The position numbers and the translations under genes are program-made. From Candidatus Latescibacterota bacterium (GTDB lineage Bacteria > Latescibacterota > MVCY01 > DTYK01), in assembly GCA_012961925.1 (NCBI GenBank), contig DTYK01000005.1:1-8177 (forward strand): DNA of 8,177 bases, given 5' to 3'. Below the pieces are notes generated by a model. The model did no database searches and was not told where the DNA came from. It saw nothing but the letters and a program-made list of their open reading frames with translations. Positions 1 through 6,734 of this stretch are shown piece by piece. Positions within the stretch are counted from its first letter, which is position 1. Every line of letters starts with the position of its first letter.

Positions 1-1500
1 GATATCAGAAAGCGCTATCCTTTCGATGAGGGGTTTATACGGGGTGTTCTGCAAGAACTGGAGGCGGACGGTGCCGTGATGCAGGTACGGGGTGTGATGG
101 ATGAAGGGCCTACACGCTGGGCCTTCAGGGAAACGATTGAAAGGATCCGCCGCCTCACCATGGCTCAGCAACGGCGACAGGTAGAGCCATGCGGCGCCTC
201 TGACTACGTCGATTTCCTCCTGCGTTGGCAGCACCGCCATCCAGAGACCAAGGTCTCCGGGCAGGAAGGTCTGCTCACTGTGTTGGGGCAACTTCAGGGT
301 TTACCGCTGTCGGCCGAGATCATCGATGGTGAGGTCCTTGCGCGAAGGGTGGAGGGATATCGCCCGGCATGGCTCGATGAGCTGTGTGGCAGGGGGGATC
401 TGGTCTGGTACGGTTCGCCATCCGGATCAGGGGAATGGGGCAATATCAGCTTCGCCTATCGGGAGATACTACCCCATTTCAGGCTGGGTGTGGGCGAGAC
501 AAAGGGTCAGCAATCTGATTACGAGACGATCAGGACTATCAGGGATGCCCTGAACAGGAAGGGGGCGTCCTTTCTCACCGATCTGGTTGTGGAGACCGGC
601 TTATCCCCGTCTGAATGCGCTGCGGCGCTATGGGATATGATATGGAGCGGAGAGGTCACGAACGATAGCTTTGTGGTCATACGATCGGGAAGACCTGCCC
701 GGAGGGCCGATCGGGATTACCCCTGGAAAGGGACCCTGAGAGGTCGTCCTGAGAGAGGTCTCCGCAGTCAGATGGGCCACCTGAGAGGTTACAGGGCCAT
801 TGATGGCGCCGGACGATGGTCTCTGGTGCCCGAGCCGATCCAAACGGAAGCTGCTCTGGATATGGAAAGCCTGGAGGTCCTGGTCCGTCAGCTTCTGGCG
901 CGTTACGGAATGGTCTGCCGGGAGCTATATGCGCTTGAAGGAATGAAGCTGCCGTGGCGGCTGTTGTATCAGACGCTGGTACGTCTGGAGTGGCGTGGTG
1001 AAGTTCGGCGAGGTCTCTTCGTTAAAAGTTTTTCTGGAGGGCAGTTTGCGCTGCCTCAGGCCGCCGATCAGCTCAGGGACTATAGCAAGGGACTGAAAGG
1101 GCCATCCCATCGGATGATCCTCATCAACGCCTGCGACCCTGCCAATCTCTATGGTGCTGCAGCACCACTGCCGCTGTTACACCCAGTGGAGCCGCAGTGG
1201 CACTTCCTGCGCCATCCAGGCAACTATCTGGTCCTGCAGAAGGGTATGCCTGTGCTGGCCGTTGAAGGCAGGGGGAACCGCTTGACCCCGCTACGGGACC
1301 TTTCAGAGGCTGAAAGGAAAGAGGCCCTCAGCCTGTTGCCACAGTTGCTTGAGGATCCAGGTGGGTTGAGGCGAATCAGGGCGGTAAAGGTGGAATACTG
1401 GGATGGACAGCCGGTACGCAATTCAGAAGTGGCTCCCTGTCTGAAATCCCTCGGCTTTCGGGATGAGTTGAGGGCAATGACCTATTATCGCCGGTTTTAA
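1..1500 (+). CDS. lhr: Lhr-type ATP-dependent helicase, C-terminal part (5' end outside window)
   Basis: The frame is open from base 1 to the TAA at 1498-1500, giving 499 residues with no N-terminal end, so the gene begins upstream. Recognisable large-Lhr C-terminal blocks are a YVDFLLRWQ...HPETKV segment followed by GLLTVLGQLQG (about residues 69-100), PAWLDELCGRGDLVW (about 123-137), paired winged-helix-like stretches ending in LWDMIWSGEVTND and LVRLEWRGEVRRGLF, and a late block containing INACDPANLYG (about 374-384). The RecA motor domains with Walker motifs are not in the window. In the family this region is the Lhr-CTD, an array of winged helices reported to resemble AlkZ-type DNA glycosylases and attached to a 3'-5' helicase acting in DNA repair. 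That role is family knowledge; only the C-terminal similarity is visible here. An internal GTG at 76 is not a credible start, because the preceding residues continue the protein smoothly. The gene converges on tolC. Confidence 0.88.
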   Translation, partial: DIRKRYPFDEGFIRGVLQELEADGAVMQVRGVMDEGPTRWAFRETIERIRRLTMAQQRRQVEPCGASDYVDFLLRWQHRHPETKVSGQEGLLTVLGQLQGLPLSAEIIDGEVLARRVEGYRPAWLDELCGRGDLVWYGSPSGSGEWGNISFAYREILPHFRLGVGETKGQQSDYETIRTIRDALNRKGASFLTDLVVETGLSPSECAAALWDMIWSGEVTNDSFVVIRSGRPARRADRDYPWKGTLRGRPERGLRSQMGHLRGYRAIDGAGRWSLVPEPIQTEAALDMESLEVLVRQLLARYGMVCRELYALEGMKLPWRLLYQTLVRLEWRGEVRRGLFVKSFSGGQFALPQAADQLRDYSKGLKGPSHRMILINACDPANLYGAAAPLPLLHPVEPQWHFLRHPGNYLVLQKGMPVLAVEGRGNRLTPLRDLSEAERKEALSLLPQLLEDPGGLRRIRAVKVEYWDGQPVRNSEVAPCLKSLGFRDELRAMTYYRRF

Positions 1501-1518
1501 CCTGTGAGTTGTGAGTCA

Positions 1519-1541
1519 GGCCCGGATCTCAAATAGGGGCC
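1519..1541. repeat. Short hairpin after lhr
   Basis: GGCCC at 1519-1523 pairs with GGGCC at 1537-1541 across a 13-nt loop. It lies 18 bases after the lhr stop and is not followed by a T run on either strand, so I do not call it an intrinsic terminator. It sits just outside the repeat motif at 1551-1576, as the 14-bp inverted repeat at 6767-6803 sits just outside the copy at 6735-6760. Confidence 0.35.
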
Positions 1542-1550
1542 CACTGAACA

Positions 1551-1576
1551 GGAGTTATTTCTTTAGCATTTCATCC
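1551..1576 (-). repeat. 26-nt palindromic repeat motif, copy C
   Basis: Read on the minus strand this copy starts GGATGAAATGCT and ends TAACTCC. It matches the copy at 6735-6760 at 23 of 26 positions by eye. It points away from the copy at 1611-1636, so the two form an imperfect inverted repeat. The ends TTTCATCC (1569-1576) and GGATGAAA (1611-1618) are perfectly complementary. Confidence 0.65.
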
Positions 1577-1610
1577 TGGGCAAGACAAACCGCTGAGCTT
1601 ATAGATCTGG

Positions 1611-1636
1611 GGATGAAAGCCTGAAGGCTTAATTCC
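1611..1636 (+). repeat. 26-nt palindromic repeat motif, copy A
   Basis: This copy reads GGATGAAAGCCTGAAGGCTT at its start and matches the copy at 6735-6760 at 22 of 26 positions. It contains a perfect small hairpin, AAGCC (1617-1621), loop TGAA, GGCTT (1626-1630), which lies 12 bases past the tolC stop on the minus strand. A role in ending tolC transcription is possible, but no T run follows. Confidence 0.65.
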
Positions 1637-1641
1637 CGGAG

Positions 1642-2988
1642 TTAATGCAGAATCCCCATTGCCCTTTCCAGTTTTGCCCTGGCGACGTTGTAATCCGCCA
1701 GGGCCTGGATGTACTCCATTTTCGCCTGCGTCAGCATTGTGTTCGCATCCAAAAGGTCCGTGTTAGTGGCCATTCCCTGTTTGAACCTCTCATGGGTCAC
1801 CCGGAAGTTCTCCTCTGCCTGGCTTGTGTTCTCCCTAGCGACGGCCACCTTTTCCTGGGCCTCCTGTAAGGCGAGGTAGCTCTGGGTCACCTCGAGGGTA
1901 ATCCCATCCTGAAGCTGTCGGTAGCCTTCCTCTATCTGGCGCAGTCTGTGTTTCGCCTGGGCGGTCTGATAATAGGTGGTGCCCCAGTCGAAGATGTTCA
2001 TCTGAACCGCCAGCGTCACATCCCAGCTACGGTACCATTTCTTCTCGTACTCCCTGTTGGGCCTTTTATAATTGTAGTTTCCAATGAGCATAAGATTTGG
2101 CAACCACTGGGCCTTCGCAAGGGAAACCGCCTTCTGGCCAATGTTGATATTGTACTGCATTGCCTTTATCTCGGGTCGTTCTCGTAAAGCCTTCTCGATA
2201 GCCTCATCAAGCTCAATAGGCTCTCTCGGTTCGTACTCCAGTTTGGCCATCAGGCCGATGTCGGTGTCCAGTGGGAGTCCTAAGATGCTGCAGAAGCCAG
2301 CCTTGGCCATCTTCATAGCGTTGACCGCCTTTATCCGCATCAACCTTGCGTTGGACAGTTGGACCTTCGCCTTGAGAAGGTCGTTCTCGGCGACCATGCC
2401 TACCTGATACATGTTCTCAAGATCCCTGACATGGGCCTCCATCTGCGCCACTGCCTGTTCGCTAACTTTTCTGAACTCCTGGGCCTTTAAGACATCATAA
2501 TAAGACTGTTTGACCTTAAAGATCAGCTCGGATTTTGTCTTCTCATAGTTAAACTGTTCCGCCCGGGCATTGTACTCGGCGATTCTATAGCTGTTAAAGA
2601 TCTTGAACCCGGTAAATATGGGCTGTTGGACGGAGACGGTTGCACTGTAATTATCATCATCGCCGACCTCTATCCTTGTGGGCGTACCGGCCGGGGGCCC
2701 AACAGGGAAAGGGAACTTTGAGATAGATATATAGGGGACCACATCGAGGCGAGTGTAGCTCGATCTGCTATTTATCTGCGGGAAAAACCCTGCTCGAGCT
2801 TCGCCGATCTTGGCCTGGGATTCTTTCACCTTCTCTTCAGCGACTGTTAGGGACTTATTCTTCTTCAGGGCGATGTTGATGCTTTCTTCCAGAGTAAGCT
2901 CCAACTTCTGCTGTGCTAACCCTAAGGATGTCAAAAACATGACGGAAGCCAGCCCACTGATGATCCTGTTAGGCTTTAAACTGGACAT
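1642..2988 (-). CDS. TolC-family outer-membrane efflux channel protein
   Basis: This 448-residue protein has a signal peptide: basic start, hydrophobic stretch about residues 9-24, likely cleavage after GLA at 25. Two halves of similar design follow, as expected for a TolC protomer with two outer-membrane-efflux repeats. The first opens with LTLEESINIALKKN (31-44) and carries a PIFTGFKIFNSY strand segment; the second opens with ELDEAIEKALRERPEIKA and carries a MNIFDWGTTYYQ segment. Long Ala/Glu/Gln-rich helices and an FKQGMATNTDLLDANTMLTQA block near the C-terminus are typical. The ATG at 2988 is preceded by GGGGAGG at good spacing, which supports the start. TolC proteins form trimeric channels through the outer membrane for drug efflux or type I secretion. 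No membrane-fusion or inner-membrane pump gene is in the window, so the partner and substrate are unknown. It may be co-transcribed with the small genes upstream. Confidence 0.9.
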   Translation of the reverse strand: MSSLKPNRIISGLASVMFLTSLGLAQQKLELTLEESINIALKKNKSLTVAEEKVKESQAKIGEARAGFFPQINSRSSYTRLDVVPYISISKFPFPVGPPAGTPTRIEVGDDDNYSATVSVQQPIFTGFKIFNSYRIAEYNARAEQFNYEKTKSELIFKVKQSYYDVLKAQEFRKVSEQAVAQMEAHVRDLENMYQVGMVAENDLLKAKVQLSNARLMRIKAVNAMKMAKAGFCSILGLPLDTDIGLMAKLEYEPREPIELDEAIEKALRERPEIKAMQYNINIGQKAVSLAKAQWLPNLMLIGNYNYKRPNREYEKKWYRSWDVTLAVQMNIFDWGTTYYQTAQAKHRLRQIEEGYRQLQDGITLEVTQSYLALQEAQEKVAVARENTSQAEENFRVTHERFKQGMATNTDLLDANTMLTQAKMEYIQALADYNVARAKLERAMGILH

Positions 2989-3000
2989 ATTCCACCTCCC

Positions 3001-3078
3001 CTAAGGTTTTTGGATTCCACGATGTATATTAAGGCTGCACCTTGTTTGAGCCTTTTTTGGACATTTGTCTTTTGTCAT
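3001..3078 (-). CDS. Possible 25-residue leader peptide upstream of tolC
   Basis: ATG at 3078-3076 is preceded by GGGAGG five bases before it, and the frame ends with TAG at 3003-3001, 12 bases before the tolC start codon. The peptide is very basic, with several Lys and Arg and Cys at positions 6 and 14. It resembles nothing I know. In favour are the strong ribosome site and the tight placement, which would couple its translation to tolC. Against is the length, since such ORFs arise by chance. It could be a regulatory leader, a small gene or nothing. Confidence 0.3.
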   Translation of the reverse strand: MTKDKCPKKAQTRCSLNIHRGIQKP

Positions 3079-3100
3079 GCGCACCTCCCTGAGAATGTCC
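3059..3100. repeat. Inverted repeat enclosing the leader ORF start
   Basis: GGACATT (3059-3065) and AATGTCC (3094-3100) are perfect 7-bp complements. The 28-base loop contains both the Shine-Dalgarno sequence and the ATG of the small ORF at 3001-3078. In the minus-strand transcript this could be a hairpin or an operator-like dyad. A function is inference. Confidence 0.35.
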
Positions 3101-3130
3101 CGTCAAGTTGAGAAATCCGATCTCATATGC

Positions 3131-3373
3131 TCATTTCCCCAACTCCCTCTTCAGATAAATCCGGAGAGGGCATTGACAAAAGTAGGAAAAACCAAAAGAG
3201 ACAGCAAATGGGCAATCAAGCGGATTCTCTTCAAGACACTCCAGGAATGATCTAAGTCCAATGTCCGTAGCCTTGCAGAGATTCTCAAAACCTGACTTAC
3301 AGCATTTGAAGTCCTTTGGACAGCTAAAGTGTTTCGTAATCTCTTCAATAGTTTCATCAATTTTATGACCCAC
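3131..3373 (-). CDS. Small eight-cysteine protein of unknown function
   Basis: This 80-residue protein starts at GTG 3373. The frame upstream is closed by TAA at 3391-3389 with no other start between, and GGCGGGG lies just before the GTG. It has cysteines at 18, 24, 25, 33, 46, 54, 66 and 68, spaced C-x5-CC-x7-C-x12-C-x7-C-x11-C-x-C, and ends in CPLRIYLKRELGK. There is no signal peptide or membrane segment, so a cytoplasmic protein is likely. The cysteines could bind a metal or an iron-sulfur cluster, but no classic ferredoxin or zinc-finger spacing is present. From memory, short proteins with a CPKDF...GFENLCKA...FLECLEE...C-x-CPLR layout occur in sulfate-reducer-type genomes; I cannot verify this here. 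The biased composition and good start context argue that it is real. It is divergent from pdxJ and lies upstream of tolC. Confidence 0.7.
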   Translation of the reverse strand: MGHKIDETIEEITKHFSCPKDFKCCKSGFENLCKATDIGLRSFLECLEENPLDCPFAVSFGFSYFCQCPLRIYLKRELGK

Positions 3374-3466
3374 GCAACACCCCGCCTTTTTACTATCTTA
3401 GTCAATCCCCCTGTGTTTCGAGAACTTCCCATTTATCCCAGAGAACTGGACAGGAATACAATTTAC

Positions 3467-3495
3467 TTGACTAATTGTCCATTATAAGCTATAAT
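3467..3495 (+). promoter_or_regulatory. Sigma70-type promoter of pdxJ
   Basis: The -35 box TTGACT (3467-3472) and the -10 box TATAAT (3490-3495) are separated by 17 bases. Transcription would start near 3502, leaving a leader of about 36 bases before the pdxJ ATG. A TTG start at 3475 in the same frame lies inside the promoter and is ruled out if this promoter is used. Confidence 0.85.
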
Positions 3496-3537
3496 ATCAC
3501 ACATGTCAAGCGGAATTTACTTCAAAGGAGGGGTAGC

Positions 3538-4254
3538 ATGATCGAGCTAAGCGTCAATGTTGATAAAGTTGCAACCCTCCGTCAATCGCGCGGTGGGGTT
3601 GAGCCCGATCCTGTCGTTGCTGCGATGATATGTGAACAGGCAGGTGCGGACGGGATAACCGTTCATTTAAGGCAGGACAGACGTCATATCCAGGACAGGG
3701 ATGTTGAGCTTCTGGCAAAGACCATCAAGACCGGCCTTAACCTTGAGATGGCCGCCGTCGATGAGATGGTGGAGATAGCTCTTCGCATTAGACCCCGGCA
3801 GTGCACACTGGTGCCGGAAAGGCGTGGAGAACTGACCACAGAGGATGGTGTGGATGTAATTGCAGAGGAGGAATCCCTTGCCAGGGTGGTTAAGACGCTC
3901 CGCAGTCAGGGCATAAGGGTGAGCATCTTCAGCAGGCTTGATGAAGCCCAGATCAAGGCTGCTCGGGAGGTTGGGGCCGATCGTATTGAGCTCTTCACCG
4001 GCCCCTATGCTAAGGCCAGTACCGAAGAAGATCAGGATCGGGAGTTTCAGAGGTTGCTGGATGCAGCCCGGCTCGCCCGTAGCCTCGGACTGGGGATAAA
4101 TGCCGGTCACGACCTTGACGCCCGAAACCTACCCCGGGTGGCCACCATCCCCAATTTGAGGGAGGTGAGCATCGGGCATAGTCTGATCTCAAGAGCGGTC
4201 TTTGTGGGCCTTGAGCGTGCTGTTCAGGAACTGCTTGCCATCCTGAGGGGATAG
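3538..4254 (+). CDS. pdxJ: Pyridoxine 5'-phosphate synthase
   Basis: PdxJ condenses 1-deoxy-D-xylulose 5-phosphate with 3-amino-1-hydroxyacetone 1-phosphate to form pyridoxine 5'-phosphate, the last ring-forming step of the DXP-dependent vitamin B6 route in the cytoplasm. The protein has 238 residues, normal for the family, and is a TIM barrel. Visible signatures are LSVNVDKVATLRQSRG (4-19), DPVVAA (24-29), the GADGITVHLRQDRRHI block (36-51, with His43, Arg45 and His50), NLEMA with Glu70, LVPERR (91-96), ELFTGPYA (151-158), INAGHDL with His191, and SIGHSLISRA near the end. Asp9-Lys10 replaces the Asp-His of E. coli PdxJ; I recall Lys at this place in other bacteria. The ATG at 3538 has AGGAGG six bases before it and matches family N-termini. 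It has its own promoter and stands alone, convergent with the next operon. No other B6 gene is in the window. Confidence 0.97.
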   Translation: MIELSVNVDKVATLRQSRGGVEPDPVVAAMICEQAGADGITVHLRQDRRHIQDRDVELLAKTIKTGLNLEMAAVDEMVEIALRIRPRQCTLVPERRGELTTEDGVDVIAEEESLARVVKTLRSQGIRVSIFSRLDEAQIKAAREVGADRIELFTGPYAKASTEEDQDREFQRLLDAARLARSLGLGINAGHDLDARNLPRVATIPNLREVSIGHSLISRAVFVGLERAVQELLAILRG

Positions 4255-4323
4255 TCTGCGTCCTCTGTGAGATCGAACTTGTTGCCGTATGTGACCTGTT
4301 GCTCATCCCCTAAATGGATGCCC

Positions 4324-5049
4324 TCATGCTGCGGCAAGCCCCAGCTTCCTTATCCTCTCCTCCGCAAGTCTCAAGGCCTCCAGGGTATCTATGTCAAACC
4401 AGAAGGCATTGGTCAGTTCATGTGCCCTCATCCTACCGCGCCTGGCAAGGGTTCTCACACTGTCGGAGAGAGAATAGTAACCTCTTTTGATGTTGTATTC
4501 GAGTACCTTGAAAAAATGCGGTGAGCACATAAAAAGGCCTGTATCAATACCATTATAGTCCCTTAGATGCTTCCCTATTGCCTTTATCTTCCCCCTGTTG
4601 ACCTTCACCTTTGTGGCGTCGGAGATGTCGAAGATATTATATATGTCCCGGTCCACGCATAGGATGCTCTCCTTGTTTTCAATCCTTAGCCTCAGAAGAT
4701 CCAGCAGGATCCTGGGGTCGAAGATATGATCGGACATGAGCAACAGGAAATTCTCCTGCACAAAGGGTCTTGCCTTCAGTACAGAAATCCCATTGGGTTT
4801 CCACCACTCAGGATTTCTTATATATTGGATCTTCACACCGTATCTGTTTCCGTCACCTAATGCGTGTCGCAACTTACTGCCAAGATAACCCGTCACTATC
4901 GTAAGCTGGTCTATTCCCGCCTTCTTCACCGAGGAGATGATCCTCACGATAAGCGGTACCCCAAGTAACGGTATTAAGGCCTTCGGTTTGTTATTGGTGT
5001 AAGGTCTCAATCTGGTGCCACCGCCTGCCGCTATTATCAGAGCTTTCAT
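4324..5049 (-). CDS. Nucleotidyltransferase, inositol-1-phosphate cytidylyltransferase type
   Basis: This 241-residue single-domain sugar-nucleotide transferase would activate a sugar or polyol phosphate with CTP or a similar NTP. The catalytic features are intact: Gly-rich loop IIAAGGGTRLRP (5-16), KPK with Lys23, NPEWWKPNGIS (79-89), metal-site SD in LLMSDHIFD (Asp107), VDRDIYNIFDISDATKV in the middle, a YNGIDTGLFMC block, and FWFDIDTLEAL near the C-terminus. The VDRD...DATKV...IDTGLF pattern is what I recall from inositol-1-phosphate cytidylyltransferases of the di-myo-inositol-phosphate pathway; a glucose- or mannose-1-phosphate transferase is the alternative. The ATG at 5049 overlaps the TGA of the upstream gene by four bases (ATGA), indicating translational coupling and a shared pathway. 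Substrate identity is inference. It ends 69 bases from the convergent pdxJ end. Confidence 0.8.
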   Translation of the reverse strand: MKALIIAAGGGTRLRPYTNNKPKALIPLLGVPLIVRIISSVKKAGIDQLTIVTGYLGSKLRHALGDGNRYGVKIQYIRNPEWWKPNGISVLKARPFVQENFLLLMSDHIFDPRILLDLLRLRIENKESILCVDRDIYNIFDISDATKVKVNRGKIKAIGKHLRDYNGIDTGLFMCSPHFFKVLEYNIKRGYYSLSDSVRTLARRGRMRAHELTNAFWFDIDTLEALRLAEERIRKLGLAAA

Positions 5050-6395
5050 CTGCTATCAGCCTCCTTCATGTGTTTACATGCCCTCCAGGCATAAATGATT
5101 GCGGTAAAAATCGAATGTGCCATTATGCCGATCAGGGAGTATAATGGCACCTTGAACAGAACTCCGACTAGGATATAGTAGATGTAGATATTCTTTCTAC
5201 CACCGATCTTCCTGAACAGACGGTCAAACGGAGCATAGTCCGATAGGGACACCCCCATAACCTCTTTGAACTGCATGTAACAGTGGCGTACAAAGGCATC
5301 CGAAAAGAGTATACCGATACAAATCTTCAAAGGTAAAGGATTTCCAGTGCTGGAATAAAGATACCAGGCAAGCCCTATATACCAGGACTGCTCGAACAGA
5401 AGGTCGAAAGAGTGCTCTATATGGCCCAATTTTGTGGTTATGCCCTTAGCCCTGGCCAGTTTTCCATCCAAACCGTCCATTACGGAGACGAGGAACGTTA
5501 CGGCTGATCCTGCCAGCAGAAACCCCTTCAGGAAGAGGAAGGTGGCAACCCAGGCCACTAAGTTTGTTAACACTGTGAGCTGATTCGGGGTGATTTTAAA
5601 ATCTGCGATGTGGTAGACGATCTTGTTCTCTATAGGTCTGTTAATGTACCATGCATGCAGGTCAAGCGTCCCCTTTTGCGTGGATTCGACCAGCATCTTT
5701 TTACAGCGGAGGAGGTCCTCTTTTGTCTCTACATGAAACCAGAAAGGCTTGACTTGCCTTCGCATACCCGGCACATAAGAATGGATCCTGGCAATGTCCA
5801 GGGCACAAACCCTGTGCCGTCTTACCACCGCGTCGAGAGTGTCGAACCAGTCCTGAGCATGGCCAGCACACTCCTCAAGGGTCGGAAATATCCGGGGATC
5901 GGCCACAATCATGCCCACGAGGGCACCCGCCGCACCCTCCAGCCCAGGTCTTACGGCCCTCACCTGTCCGTTCTCTACGAGTACCCCCGCGCCTCTTTTA
6001 TCCGAAGGGTCGCTATCGTAACAATAGGTGATTCCTTTCTGTTTTGCCAGTTCTCCAGCTATCCGGGAATCAAAGACCCCGTCGGCCCAAAGAAGGATAA
6101 AATCTCCTTCAACAAAAGAAGCCGCTTCAAGTACAGAAAGGAAATCTCCGTGTCCTTCATGCCCGGAGTCATTCACATAGCTTATTTTCACGCCAAATCT
6201 TCGCCCATCTCCGAGTCTCCGTCCGATCATATCGCCTTTATGGCCTGTGACCACGACGATATCTGTCACGCCGGCGGACTTCAGAGAGCGGAGGTTTCTT
6301 TCTATCAAAGCAACGCCACAGAGTTCAACGAGGGCCTGCGGTCGATCCTTCCCAAGTATCCTATCCTTTTTCAGCGCAAGAAGCACAGCCTGCAT
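5046..6395 (-). CDS. Fusion: degenerate nucleotidyltransferase domain plus CDP-alcohol phosphotransferase
   Basis: The protein has 449 residues from the ATG at 6395, which has GGGAGG eight bases before it. An in-frame ATG at 6479 lies next to the -10 box, at or before the predicted transcript start, and is rejected. Residues 1-235 form a nucleotidyltransferase-like domain (AGVTDIVVVTGHKGD, Asp105 in WADGVF, FWFHVETKEDLL). Its Gly-rich loop is replaced by LALKKDRILGKDRPQ and the usual Lys is Gln20. Residues 250-449 form a membrane CDP-alcohol phosphotransferase: RPIENK (253-258), ITPNQLT (268-274), the DGLDGKLAR signature (307-315), Gly324, then several hydrophobic segments. The architecture matches bifunctional IPCT/DIPPS enzymes that make di-myo-inositol phosphate phosphate in hyperthermophiles. 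Here the first domain looks catalytically dead and may act in structure or regulation, with the next gene supplying the activity. The product could instead be an inositol-type lipid. It acts in the inner membrane. Confidence 0.82.
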   Translation of the reverse strand: MQAVLLALKKDRILGKDRPQALVELCGVALIERNLRSLKSAGVTDIVVVTGHKGDMIGRRLGDGRRFGVKISYVNDSGHEGHGDFLSVLEAASFVEGDFILLWADGVFDSRIAGELAKQKGITYCYDSDPSDKRGAGVLVENGQVRAVRPGLEGAAGALVGMIVADPRIFPTLEECAGHAQDWFDTLDAVVRRHRVCALDIARIHSYVPGMRRQVKPFWFHVETKEDLLRCKKMLVESTQKGTLDLHAWYINRPIENKIVYHIADFKITPNQLTVLTNLVAWVATFLFLKGFLLAGSAVTFLVSVMDGLDGKLARAKGITTKLGHIEHSFDLLFEQSWYIGLAWYLYSSTGNPLPLKICIGILFSDAFVRHCYMQFKEVMGVSLSDYAPFDRLFRKIGGRKNIYIYYILVGVLFKVPLYSLIGIMAHSIFTAIIYAWRACKHMKEADSR

Positions 6396-6482
6396 CCTGC
6401 CATCCTCCCGCTTTTTGAACTCAGAGAAAACCACCACCTCCAGCCGCAAACTATTTAACAGCATAAAAAATTGCAACATATC

Positions 6483-6511
6483 ATTATAACAAAATTTTCT
6501 CCTTATGTCAA
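6483..6511 (-). promoter_or_regulatory. Consensus sigma70 promoter of the CDP-alcohol operon
   Basis: On the minus strand TTGACA (6511-6506) and TATAAT (6488-6483) are perfect consensus boxes with a 17-base spacer. Transcription would begin near 6476, giving a leader of about 80 bases before the ATG at 6395. The strength suggests constitutive, vegetative expression of both operon genes. Confidence 0.9.
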
Positions 6512-6681
6512 GGGAAAGATGTAAGGGCTTTTTTTCAACAACCTGGGATATGAGGAGAGGCCAAGGGGCACCTGTTGCCCTGGTTGCACAGAGGATAATT
6601 TGCGCCTAAAAGATCCCCGGAAGGGGAGGCCCAGCAGGGTGAGTGGAGCACAAAGCGAAAACTTATCTTCCGGCTACTGTA

Positions 6682-6707
6682 GGAGTTCACCCTTTAGGGT
6701 TTCATCA
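6682..6707 (-). repeat. 26-nt palindromic repeat motif, copy D
   Basis: Read on the minus strand it contains GATGAAACCCT, AAAGGGT and ACTCC, and matches the copy at 6735-6760 at 20 of 26 positions. Its core ACCCT-TT-AGGGT (6689-6700) is a perfect hairpin centred at the same motif position as the AAGCC/GGCTT hairpin of the copy at 1611-1636. Confidence 0.55.
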
Positions 6708-6734
6708 CGGATCGCAGGTGGCACAAAGTCGGGG

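Noticed and set aside
1617..1630. AAGCC/GGCTT hairpin as an intrinsic terminator of tolC
   Set aside because: The bases after it on the minus strand are TCATCCCC, not a T run. It is better explained as the core of the repeat motif.
3151..3432. 93-codon minus-strand frame overlapping the eight-cysteine gene
   Set aside because: It is a shifted-frame shadow. The other frame shows the ordered cysteine pattern and a compact C-terminus.
3475..3537. TTG at 3475 as start of pdxJ
   Set aside because: It lies inside the promoter. PdxJ homologues begin at the residue encoded by the ATG at 3538, which has AGGAGG before it.
4304..4320. CATCC/GGATG hairpin between pdxJ and the cytidylyltransferase as a shared terminator
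   Set aside because: It has only five pairs, a seven-base loop and no T run on either side.
5610..6458. Open frame of 282 codons on the plus strand
   Set aside because: It is antisense to the fused nucleotidyltransferase/CDP-alcohol gene, which has clear family motifs. The antisense translation has no recognisable domain.
6393..6479. ATG at 6479 as start of the fused gene
   Set aside because: It lies at or before the expected transcript start of the consensus promoter at 6483-6511. The ATG at 6395 has a good ribosome site and matches nucleotidyltransferase N-termini.
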